This document shows positions 23,413 through 36,500 of a DNA stretch of 64,000 nt, one piece after another. The stretch covers positions 354,024 through 418,023 of the forward strand of contig CAJJDP010000084.1 of the NCBI GenBank assembly GCA_905182995.1. Direction: 5' to 3'. Under the pieces are notes generated by a model. That model saw only the letters and a program-made list of their open reading frames with translations. It did not search any database and was not told where the DNA came from. Every line of letters starts with the position of its first letter. Within the stretch, counting starts at the first letter, position 1. The translations under genes and the position numbers were made by a program. The DNA comes from Paramecium octaurelia. Lineage: Eukaryota > Ciliophora > Oligohymenophorea > Peniculida > Parameciidae.

Positions 23413-23851
23413 ATGGGTCTTGCATGCGGGGCTCTTTGTTCTCGGGAGAGAGACAAAACCACAAAAAGTGAGGCAGATTTAGCAGAGTTTGCTTTTTATC
23501 AGCATCTAGAAGAAACTAGAAGCCAAGGTTCTTATCGAAGAACAGCTTGTATGATGGTATCAATTTGTTAAACATCTAATTAAGCCTATTTCAGAGTTTG
23601 GTGGATTGATGAATAGTGCATCGAATTATTGGATTAACAAATAATAATATCAAGTTTGTGGAAACAACAGGCCTATGTTTACTTATAATTTATAAAATCG
23701 AAATCTCTTATTAAAAATCGATAATTCCGTTTTTACCCTTCAGGAGAGATAATGTGCTATCAGAATTCAAAGATGGTGGAGAAAGAAGCAAGAAAAGGCA
23801 AGAAAAACTAAAAAACATTCAAAATCCTATGTGAATCTTTTTTATCGTTGA
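23413..23851 (+). CDS. Small IQ-motif protein with acylated N-terminus
   Basis: A 28-nt intron (ending AAG) joins two frames into 136 residues. The protein starts MGLACGALCSRERDK, with Gly2 suitable for myristoylation and Cys5/Cys9 nearby, so membrane association is likely. Near the C-terminus AIRIQRWWRKKQEKARK fits an IQ motif (IQxxxRxxxxR/K), a calmodulin-binding helix; calmodulin is abundant and ion-channel-linked in ciliates. The middle is polar with no recognised domain. An unspliced reading is open for longer but loses the IQ helix, so the spliced form is preferred. Confidence 0.62.
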
Positions 23852-24312
23852 TTATTTTTTCAAATTCACTTCCCCAAACTCTGCTTCATTCAATATTAAA
23901 AATGTTCATCCTTAATGTTTTATTATTTAAATTATATTAAACCAACTGCAAGAATTAATAAAAACTAATAATTATTAATATGACTACATTTATTAATAAT
24001 CTAACCGAAGACTCTTTTCGTATTATTCAAATAGATAGAGTCATCGTTGATTAGATTACCCACTCCTCTCCTCCCCAAAAATTATTCAATAATATCTGTT
24101 ACATAATTTTATTGCTTTTTAAATAAAGGATTCAATCTTTCTGAAAATGTCTTAACAGCAACGTGTGGCTAGAATACTTCAAAGTAGTGGGGACTTTTAT
24201 ACTTTTCCTTTATTTAACATTATAATTATTTGAATTTGATATTAAAAAACAATTCTACATTAAAATTTATTGATTAAAAGAAGTGGTAACTTTTGACGAC
24301 AATAATACTACA
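23852..24312. other. Intergenic region
   Basis: About 460 nt downstream of the IQ gene. AT-rich, with no protein-like frame on either strand. It includes a small GC-richer patch near 24060-24190 (GTCATCGTTG, CCCCAAAA, GCAACGTGTGGC) whose role is unknown. Confidence 0.4.
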
Positions 24313-24561
24313 ATGAGAGCCTTATATTATATATTATTTTTAATTTTATCTTCTTGTTCCTCAAGTGTAATTATGAAGGATAATTGTTAAATCAAATTTA
24401 GACTTTTCTATCGTTTATGTTTTAAAAAAAGCCCCAACCTATTAGAATTAAAATAATTCTATAATTAGTAGACACTCTCAGTCTACATTTAAAAAGGGAT
24501 AATAATTTTTGGGGATTTATTAATTTCTTTAACTATTTTTTTTAAAAGATTTTAGACATGA
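24313..24561 (+). CDS. Possible short secreted peptide upstream of the giant gene
   Basis: An 82-codon frame starts with a convincing signal-like peptide (MRALYYILFLILSSCSSS). It then becomes Phe/Ile/Lys-rich sequence of doubtful quality and ends in a TGA that overlaps the ATG of the giant gene (ATGA at 24558-24561). It could be a real small secreted protein, a leftover 5' end of a duplicated gene, or chance. It has no Cys pattern like that of its neighbour. Confidence 0.25.
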
Positions 24562-27500
24562 TTTTTACTCTGTTAACTACCCTCTTATTTTATGCTTTAG
24601 GCTCCGAAACAAATGACGTTGAGCTATTTTAAATAAAGATTTAGGATGTTTCATTCGACTAGAGCACAAAGACTATTTCTTTAGACGAACAAACATTAAT
24701 ATTTACTAAACATTTTAGAACTTATGAATCTAAATATTAAATTGAATTAAGCCTCTTAGACATTTATAAAAATCAATTAATCAAAAGAGTACAGGTTGGG
24801 AACTCTAATATGGAAAATTATCAACCTTAAATAATTCTTATTAATAACTTCATTTATGTTGTCCACATCAGTCAAAATTTAAGTATTGTTAAATTAGGCT
24901 TGAAGAAATACGACCTAAACCTAGTGGAACAATAGGTTGAATACACATTTGGAGATTCCTTAGAATCCGCTAAATTTGATTCAACAAAGAAATATATTGA
25001 TCTTACTCCATTAAATAATACTGCTTTTTCTATAATCTGGAAGTCTAGAGCTCAACTAGCGAACGAATATTAATGGAATTACATCAAATATGATGCTAAA
25101 TCCGATAAAACAACTCCAACACTGACTTTCCAAGATAGTTATGATATAGCTATAGCTCAAAATCTATTTGGGATAGTTGGAATAGCCCAAATCTTTAAAT
25201 CTACAATAAATATAACAAAAATTGAAAATGATAAGATTATCGATGTAATTTCATTCTTTTTGAACTCTTATGCTGATGAAACGTGGGCAGCTTGTAATAT
25301 TTATTCATTACCTGATGGCGAATTTATCTTTTTCCAAAACAATTATAACATGCTTTTCGTTCGTTATGATCGATATTTTTAATAGAAGAGTAATTTTATG
25401 AACCCATAAAATTATTTTTGCGATGGTTTTAATTAAAAGTTAGCACTATTTTAATATCAATATCAATTATTTATTATGTCATAAGGATATGAATTTCTAT
25501 GTTTCACTTAGTTTGATTTTTCAAACTAAAATTTAAAAATACTATAGACTAGGAAAATCATAAAGGAAAAATTTTAGAATTCACAATTATTTTAAAGAAT
25601 CGATCAAATAGGTTTTAATAAATTTTCAATTAAATGGTTGAGTAATATTAATTAAGTCTTTGAGTTGAATGCTTTGAAGTTAGACATGAATAGAAAACAA
25701 AATGAATGTAAACTAAATTGTAAATTATGTGATCCATAATTTAAATGCTTAACCTGTTAAGATGGATTTACCTTTGTAAGTGTCAATAATGAGTGTATTC
25801 CATTATGTCCTGATAATTGTGATACCTGTAGCGAACCTTCTTATTGCATAAAATGTAAAACTGGATATTAATACTCATCTGAGAACCTTTGCATCACTCC
25901 TTAAAATATTATCAATGAATTAAGGATAAGCGATGAATAACTGCAAAAAGGACAAACTCGAGTCTCAGTAAAGGATAATGAAATTCTTATCTTGTATAGT
26001 TTAATTGAAAACTACAAGCAATCAAAACTTGTTTTAAAAAAGCTTAATAGCTAAGGAGCCCTAATCAAATAAATTCAAATTGAATAACAACAAAATGAAA
26101 TAATTGATTTCGATGTATCCTCTGCAGACGAAATTTCATCTTTTCACATCCTAATCAAATGGTTTACAGCCGATTCTATCATCAAAACCATAGATTATGA
26201 ATATGATTTTGAAACAATGGAAGTTTTAAAGGAAAAAATTCTGAATATCAACTCATAATTGCTGGTTGGAAATGACTAAATACGAGTTGTTCAACTTAGG
26301 AATTAAGATGTGTACTATATATATTATTACTATCATCAAGACTATCGATAATATTTCCTTTGTTCTCTAAGGCTAGATGATTATAGCAATTAATATTGTA
26401 GCATGTATTATGAATAAATTCAGTAAATTGATATTTAAGTAAGTTAAAATATTATTTATTTCAATGCAACTACATCAAGAGGAATTTATTAAAATAAAAT
26501 AGAACAAAGTTAATAAAGCCAATAAAATTTTTATCCAAAGGAATTAGATTATAAAAATTTGGTTACATATGATTCATATTAAATTTACTTGGAATATGAT
26601 GAATATTTCAATAAACAATTATTCATAAATTTCACTGCCTAATTCCAAAATTAGTTACTGTAAATCTCTTAATCTACCAGAAATATCAAAGAGTTCTCAT
26701 CTTAAAAATTTAGATAATAATATATGATCCTTGTTTGGATAGGTTTTTATAATGTAGAACTTGAAAATCCTGTGAATCAAGTTTTTACTTAAATTGTGGA
26801 TCTGCATACATAAGAATTGACTAATTTTAAGAATTAGATATGTAGTAAAAGTTGCGCTTCTTGTACAGATCAGGGTTTGTGTCTGGAATGCAAAAATAAT
26901 AAATACCAAATTTAAAGTGGTAAATGTGTATTAACTTGTGAAAACAATTGTGAATTGTGTGAAGTTGAAAACTAATGCTTGTAATGTTCTAATGGGTTCT
27001 ATTTAAATGAAAATTTACTATGCGATTAAACATAGGAATAAGACATCTATTAGCAAGATAATTTAATTTTATCTTATACTGCATCATATGATGATTAAAT
27101 CCTATAAGTCGCATTAAAAAAAAATAGTTCAAGATACGATGTCGTTTTTGAAGCTTACAATAGATAAGGATAATCAAAATCTGGAGAAACCAGGATTTCA
27201 AGTGATTAAGATATTGTCTTATTTAATCGTCCTAAAGTCCTTAAAGTTAATAATTAGATTGTCATCTAATACGTAACAAAAAATCAAAATTAAGAAAATG
27301 TTGGATAATTTGTTTTCTTGGATGATGAATATCTTTCCATTTATAGTTTTTCAACTTCTGCATTATTTGGTAATGAAGATGTTATAGATTTCATTTCAAC
27401 TGATGATCTCAAAATCCATATTTTATACTTTTAATATTCATATTATTATTGGGAAGGAGAATAAATTATTTTAAGATATGACTAATATTCAATGAAAAAA

Positions 27501-30500
27501 ATTGGAAATCCCAAACTTACTGCTTACTAAAGTCGTGTTATAAGTAGAATTGATAAGTAATAAAAAGTTAGAAATATATAAATTATGAAAAACTTACTAT
27601 TGTAAAAACTAACTGCATCATATATGTACACTGAAGATAAAGTAGAATCGTTCAAGGTAATGTATATAAATGAAGCATTGGATTATTTTTGGTTGGATAC
27701 ATAGGAGAAATTTGAATATTATTTTAATGACTATTTAGTGTGGATGGTGTCTTATGAAAAAGTGAATTCAAATTTAGTCAAAGTTAAATTTTACAATTAA
27801 AATCAAGAATTATAATAAGAACACACAATTGAGTCCTAAAAGTAATTAAATTCGTTTTAAATATAATTATAGCCTAAGTTCATTTATTTCATTTACACAG
27901 AGCAATCAACAACTACAAGTAGTATGAATATTTAAGTGATAAAATACTCATTAAATGGAGAGCAGTTAACATCAAGATCATTATATCACAATGAACTGAT
28001 TATTTAAGGATTATCATCTTCATTAAATGACGATTTGCTATATCTAACTTGGTCATCCTTTAATAATAATAGAATATTCAAGGTAAGATTTAACTCAGAA
28101 TTGAACACTATTCCTTTCGTTGAATAGACATGCAATACTAATTGCGAGATTTGTGATAGTAATTTAATTTGTACTCAGTGTGCTTCTGATTACTAATACA
28201 ATGAATTAACTAAGAAATGTGAACCAATATGCGCTGAAAATTGCTTTTCATGTAAATAACCCTATACTTGTGATTATTGTAATGGTAACTCAAAATTCAT
28301 CAATAATAAATGCAGAAGTCTTTCTGACCTTAAATTGGAAACCCCAATTTGTTAAGACTCCTGTTATGGCTTGCCATCAATAATAACCTTTTCAGATGAA
28401 ACCACAATATATTCATATCAAAAATATGAAAATTCACAATACAAGATAAATCTTAATATAAAGTACCAAACTCAGACTAGTTTATTATAAGACTAAAATC
28501 TCTTAAGTCAAGATCAGGAAATTGCTTATCATTATTTATATTTATATGAATAGAATCAAATAGCCTTAATTTGGTTGAGTGGAAATTGTTAAATCTAATG
28601 CAGACTCATGTTACAATTATTCTAAAAAGATTTATAAGTTCTTTCCAATCCATATGAATTGAGAATAATGAAAGTGAAAGTTAATAATTTTAATTTGCAA
28701 ATATAAAAGTTCAATAACAATATGCTATTATTATGGACAGAATTAGATGTGAATGATAAGAGTTAAACGATGCTAGGGGAATACAGTATGACTAACGGAT
28801 TTTCACTTAAATTCAACATAAACTAAAATGAAAATGATGATTCCTCATTTGCAAGTTTATTAATTTAGAGTGGCTATTATTAGATAATATACCTTAAAAA
28901 TAATTTGATAATAAATTCATTGACAGTGGATGGGTCTACAAACACTTATAAAGTAATTTATACATCTAAAAGACCAATCACATCGTTGGCTGCTACAAAT
29001 TTACAATATTATGGTATTTTTATGGTTTGGGTTGAACAAGAATAAATTGGACTTTATTTATCATATAATTACTTAGTTTCATAATGGTTTGATCAAAATT
29101 TAAATGCTAGAGGTTCTTAAATCAATTTACTAAAAAGTGTTTAATAAATTAAATAATTGGCTCTCTCTAATTCATTAATTTATGATTAATGCTTCTTGTC
29201 ATTTTTAATTGAAGAATTTAATGGTTAATATAGAATTAGATATAAATATTATAGCTATTATGACTCTTATGCGGATTAAAAATTAGAGAATTTTAAGATT
29301 GGAAATGCTTTATCATAATATGCATTTGATTATGGCTACAGGATTTATAAATAGCCAAACTCATTAAGTTTGATATTTTCAGGTTTTATTGGTTCATCTC
29401 AGTAATTATTCTTTTTAAATGACGAACAATAACCAACGCTTATAGGTAATTGCTTCTAAAGAAATAGTAAACAGGAATGTGTATTGTGTAGACAAGGGTA
29501 TTATTTGTTTGAAAATGAATGTGAATTAGAATTGCCCTAGCATTGTATTGATGGCAACGATGGAATCTGTGAAGTATGCGATTTAGGATACAAATTGACT
29601 AGTGATCATATCTGCTCATTAGATGATTAAAGATACAAAGAAATGAAAATGAATGCTTATGTCTTGTAGAGTAAATAAAGAATTACCACATTTAAGAATG
29701 GTGACTATGTAACTGTTTGGTATAGACAATACTATGAAAATCAAGGAACAGGTGTGTTTATGTCTATGTTCAATGCACATGGTAAGAAAATATTGGAAGA
29801 GAAGAGAATTAGTTTATCATTTGCAGGAATTCAAATCTATCCTGATGTTTAGGCTTTAGACAATGATTAATTTTGTGCTGTTTGGATTGAAGGAGATTTA
29901 TAAGTGTCAGCTAAGATCAAACTTCAAAGATTTACAAAAGACTTAGTTAGAGTTGGTGATGAAATCATAGTCAAGGAAAATGTTTAATTAAAACATGCAT
30001 AAAGATTTGACACACCAATAATGATATAATCTATAGTTAATGGATATGTAATTGTGTGGACCCAAAATTATTTGGAATCAAATAGAATTGTAGAAAAACT
30101 TCATGTTGTCTTTTATGATTTACAAGATAAATAATAAGGTTTCTTTGTTTTGAACAAATAAGAATCAATTATAAATTCTGAACCTGTTGTTGCATCAAAT
30201 GATCAAATAATTGTAATTGTATGGCAATCAGATTTTGGAATCATAGCAAGCAAATTTAGTCTTAACTATGTTTTTATTAGTTAATAGATCCTATCAGAAA
30301 ATGGCCAAGCTCCTACAATAGGTGTTTTAAGTGATAATAAATTCATTATTGCATGGAGAGAAACCTTTGTTAATAGCAATGATATCATGAGTCAAAATAT
30401 TATGTATAGAAAATACTCTTCTAACTTGAATAACTGGGAATTTAGTAATTAGATCATAATTCCAGACCATAACTTGAATAATCCTGATGTTCTGGCTACA

Positions 30501-33500
30501 CTCAAAGGATTTGCCATCATTTTTGAAAACAGACATGCAATGATGAGTGATTTAAGGAATCTTAAAATGTAATTATTTAATCTAGATGGATATTAAATTA
30601 CACAGATCATCGATGTTTACAATGAATGGAATCTATATCCCCATCATCCTTAATTAACATAGCTACCTTAAGGTGAATTCCTGGTTTCATGGACTCTGAG
30701 TTTGTTATAAGAAGCAAGCTTTTAGGATGATTTATACATGAAGAGATATAACAGTGAAGGAATTTAATTACCAATGGATACTGTTGTTTGTCCATAGAAT
30801 TGTTTACAATGCAATGAAAGTGATGTTTGCCTAGTTTGCCTAAAGGATTATGTTCTTAACAATAAAGTCTGCGTTGAATCAATTCCTCATTGCACAGCAT
30901 ATTTAGCAAATAGTGTGGAATTAGTTTGTTAAACTTGTGAAGCAGAATATTAGTTGACTCAAAACATTTGTTTCTAAGTAAGTAAATTAAAATAACTCAA
31001 TGTTGAATTCATAAACGAAATCACTTCCTAATTTGCTATTGTCAAATTTACAAACAGTGACATTTTATTCGTTTGGGTGGATATAGACAAATTAATGTTC
31101 TAAAGGTTTGATCAATATGGTAAATAATATTATCCAGCAAAATTCTCTTTTAAATCAACCATGAATCAACCTGATTAAACTCCAGCATTTGATGCTTGTG
31201 AGGTTGAAAATAACTACTTTGTTTTTGCCATGTCAAATTTTCAAAATATAAATTTTTTGATTTATGATAACACTGAAACACTTTAATTTTAAACCATGTA
31301 CTAAATAAACTAAAATAATAACTTCTAAATTTAGTCCTTAGTTTTGAAATATTTGGGAAATAATTAAATAGCAATGTTCTTTTAAGGATTTGACTAATAC
31401 AATTAAGCATAATTATTTATGTAGATTTTTAAGATTAACCAATAAAATGGAGTTAACTACGAATTATAAAGTTAAATATTAGTTCTTTAAATGTAATAAT
31501 AATTATAATCTTAATTAATTGATGTTTAAATTATTAACAATTAAATTAAAATATGCATTGAAAATGTCGAAAAATCAGAAATAAGATACATTTACAAAAT
31601 CTATGATTTCTTTGGCAATTTAGTAAAAACAATTACAAAGAAGAATGACAACACTTAAGTAGAATTCAAGATGATGGAATTATCAGATGGATCATTCCTT
31701 GAAGTGTGGACTGAAATTAGTTATTCTAAATATGAAGTATATTATGTTGTAAAGGCAAATAACAACAATTTATTTGAACCCAAGAAATTGTCTACAAGTT
31801 CAGAATTATATAAGCTTGATCTAAAGACTCATATGTTGAGTGATTCAATAGCAGTTATTTGGAGAGAAGGTTCTTACAAAGGAGACATGACAGCTAATAC
31901 AATTTACAAGACTGTTTTAATATCCAAAGAAGACTATCAGAAAACTACTAATCCACAATAGTTGAACTCAGACAGTTTTGTTAAGCAAGGAGTGGACAAC
32001 TTTTTGCGAATAATCTAATTGCCAAATTAAGATATCGTGATTGGATGGATTTCTTATAATTTCTAGGCTAAATCAAATGCCATCTCTGCTATTAAGTTAA
32101 ATTAAATAGGCGAAATCTTAGAGTTTAGTTAATATAGATGCTCAAATGGATGCTAAGAGTGCACAAACCTAGGTAAATGTATAAAGTGCTACAATGAAGA
32201 AAAATATATATTAAATGCGATGGGAAATTGCATTATTAAGTAGGGAAATTGCCAAAACTTTTAGACTGATTGTTTTCATTGTTTGGAGGGATATTATAAG
32301 GACAGATACAATCAATGTAATGAAATAAAATAAAATGTGGAAATAGATTTTATAGATGTTCCTGCCTTTTAATACAATCTTTATCAAATAGCAAACTATA
32401 AAAATGGTACTTTCATTTTGGCCTAAAGAAATTCAGAAACATCATTAGGAGTTAGAGTAATCAATTAAGAAGGGACTTTAGTAAGGGAGTATTAGATGAT
32501 CCTTGAAATGTCTTCAGAAGAAGCATATGGGATAACTATACTTTACTTTTAAATTATTATTGATGATTAAGATGTTTTGACTTTTGTTTATATCACAGGC
32601 AACTCAAATTAGCAGTACTTTTCAAATTAAGTAATTGAACAATATGATAATCAATTAAACAGAATTGGGGAGAGAAAAATGATTCTTTTGAATACATATT
32701 CATATATGTACTCTTCTCCTATAAAGTTCATTCTCTAATATCTAAAAAATAATTTAATTGGAATAGCATTACAATTAGATCAAAGAGTATTTTTTAGTTT
32801 GTATAAATCTGATCTTAGTGAATTAATTGGAAACATTATAATCCCAAATAAAGAAAAATTTGAATTTGCATCAAATGGAGAGCATATTGTCTATGGGTAT
32901 ATAGAAAATTAATGTGACGTGCAATTTTAACCGTGCACTGTGATAAAAATTTATGATAAATAATTAAGGTTTATGAAGGACATACAAATAAACGATGCAC
33001 AATATGTTAAAATTGCTATTAATGATCAATTATAATTTATAGTACTTACCCAATCCTAAATAAATATCATAGACAAGGCATAATTAGTTAAATCTAACCT
33101 TATAAATTAATAAATGACACTTCCAATTTCAACTTTTGTTAATTCAAACAACGAATTAGTGATCTTTTCTTTTGATTAAAAAAATACATACACTTTATAG
33201 TTAACATATTTTAGTTTTGATGGATCAGCAAAAAGAGAAGTCTAGGTTAATATGAAAAACATAGAATCTGTAATCTATGGGCTATTTTATCTTCAAAATA
33301 CAGATATTATCATTCTTTTTTCTGCGATCACAATTGACCCTATTAATTTTGGAAGCAAAGCTCTAATAAGACTAGCAAGATTTGATTAATTTGGAGCCTC
33401 TTAAAGTACAACTTAAATCATATGTCCTTAAAATTGCGAGTTATGCTACCAGGAAGCTACATGTAACATCTGCAAACCTGGATACAATAGGAATGAACAA

Positions 33501-36500
33501 ACTTTATTATGTGAGAAAATCTGTACTATTGAAGGTTGCCAGTCATGTGAGAATTCTGATTGTGATGTTTGTAAGGACGGAATGTTCTTTAGTTTTGATG
33601 GACGTTGTGTAGCACTCGTTTAAGATCCATCTACCGATGCAAATGTGAGATATACTATTGATAAGCAATTTTATTAGGAGATTAGGAAGAAGGTGCTAAA
33701 ATTCTCAAATAATGAATTTGCTTTGATATATTAGGCTAATGATTTTGTAAGATATTAAAGATTCAATGCATAAGGATAGGAATTGCTGCTTTCTGATTTC
33801 AATGTAAACGCTTAGATCGTATCCTTGGATGCTGCAATTGTCAAAGGTCAAATTTATATTGTAATAGTCACTAGTTTAGAGCCATAAAGTTATTAGATTT
33901 ATTCTTTCATCGAGACACTCAAATCATTTAAACCACTCCTTACCAATTAACTTCCATATCAAATTACCTCTGCAACTATCAAAGCCTTTTCATCAAGCTA
34001 TGTTATTCTAGTTACCTCATACGATAATTATTATTTTGATTTCGCATACATGCAATGTTTAACTCAATCCCTCTACTTCTATGATGAATTCAACTAAATA
34101 AAGGATTCCAAAATCAATTTCAATAATCCAGTACCCTTTACATATGGAGATTGCAATATCAATAAAATAAGTAACCTTTACATTTTTTCAGACATCCTCT
34201 ATACAATAATTACCAGTTAAACATATTTAAGAATAATTGCGCTGAATTCTTAAGGTTAAAATTTTGGTGAAAATCCATTAGACATACCAAATATAGAATA
34301 GATTGAATTCACCTTAGATTCCGAAGAGATTGTAATTCTTTTCAAATAAATTGGAACATAAGCTTGGAACCTAAGGATCATGAATACTCAATTTTAGGCC
34401 CTATTTAATAAGGACAATTATCTAAAAGGTGATTTAAGTGTTGACATGGTGACAACAAACTCAAATATTGTTATAGCTTGGAGTCAGAAGAACAAATAAT
34501 CAATAGTGGAGTTTGTAGTGTTAGATAGATTGGGAACCAAAATCAAATCTAATTATATTAATGGACAATACAGTTCACTACCATAGTTGACTGAATTAGA
34601 CAATCAAATTGTTTGCTTGCTTTGGAGTGTGTGGACTAATCAATAACAATGGACCGTATCATATTCTCTATTAGATAAAAATGGTGTGTTCACTCCATTC
34701 ACACATGTTGTTTGTCCTTAGTATTGCTTGTAATGCAGTGAGTCATCAGATTGCTCATAATGTAAAGATGGATATGATCTAATGACCTATTATATGGATG
34801 ATAAAACAACACATAGGGTATGCTAAAAAAGATGTGACCCCTTCTGTTTAGCTTGCGAATCAGGAAGATGTTTGAGATGCTAAACATAGTATTATGTTGG
34901 TTTGGATGGAGTTTGCATATGGAATGAATTTGAAAATAAGGCTATTCAAATCAATGAGTTTAATTAGTATAGTTAAGTTACACCAAGTGCAGCTAAGTTT
35001 TAAGATGGTTCAATTTTGATGGCTTGGTCGAGTAATAATGAAGATGAGGATAGTTGGGGAGTGTTTGCTTAATTGTTAAATAATCAGGGATAGAAGGTTG
35101 GAAACAATTTTAGAGTGAGTTAAAGTGTCTTTGGTGCATAACATAGTCCATAAGTGGCAGTGCTAGAGGATGACACAGCAATCATTACATTTATTGAGGG
35201 TAATCCAGAAAAGGAAGCCATGATTAAAGGAATCAGATTTAATAATCATCTAGACATTATAGGGAATGAGCAACTGTTTACTATTTTCCATTTAGAGAAT
35301 TTCTAATTGAACAATAATTTCATCAATAAGATAGTAAGTTTAAAAAATGGTGGATTTGTTATTATATGGGTGTCTATTAATCAAATCAATCTTCAATTCT
35401 ATGATTCTGCCAGCAATCTCGTGATTTAGACATAAATATTGAATTAGATGTAGTATTAGAGTTTGGAAGTGGCTGTGACAACTACTGAATTAGCTATTCT
35501 ATATTAAATTGCTGGCTCTAAATATAGTGTATGCATCTACTCATAGGAGGGAGTCTTGTTATCTGATTAAGAATTGTAAGGTTGGGATAATGATCTAATT
35601 AATCAATTTAAATTGATTAGCATTTCTCATTACTTTGCTTTGGCTAGTATTATCCAGGTTTCTGACTCTTAGAAAGTCAAAGTGCAATTTTACAACAATT
35701 AGTTCTCTCCAGTTGGTAATTCAATCATTGTGGCTTATAATTCTTTTAACCCAAACTAGAAATATGCCTACTTCTAAAAGATAGATTTCTTCAGTTTAAA
35801 TGATGGGGCGTTGTTGATTTTGGCTGAAAGCATGGATTTGGCTTTGTATCGTTAATTTTATATTGATATCAACTGGTAAGTGACTGAATTACTGCCATTC
35901 GGATTCAACTTCTAATACTAATTCATTGCCTACCAAACAAAATTGTATGTGTTATCAAATATCAATGCTGATCAGTATTTCATTTATTGTAATGCTCCTT
36001 CATAAAATGATCAAATATATTCAACAAGTTCTGTCAATTAGAACATCTATATCTAAAGATTATCGAAGGAACCAAAAATAGTTCCAATTGATTAGATCGT
36101 TTGTTCTAGAGATTGTAGATCATGCGCTACTTAAAACACTTGTACCCAATGTTTGGACTAATATTTACTGTAGGATCAATTTTGTATGCCATAATGTGAA
36201 AGTAACTGTCAAGTTTGTTTGATACCAAAGATTTGTGAAATTTGTTATGATGGATACTATTAGAGAGTACAAGGTAAATGCTCACCAATTCCAGTCAATT
36301 ATCAAGAACCCCAACTTCTGCTGAATTATCCGTTCTAAAACAATCTGATTGATTTGAATGTATTGCCTAGTGGATAAACAATTCTTTACACTTAGTAGAC
36401 CTTATTTGATCAATAAAAAGAAATATTCACTCTTTACATTTACTAAAACAATGATTTGATTAAGCAGATTTCGGTTTAAACGAACACATTAACAACCAAT

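Noticed and set aside
33382-33612. Internal ORF inside the giant gene
   Set aside because: Out-of-frame shadow of a Cys-rich cluster of the 5004-residue protein.
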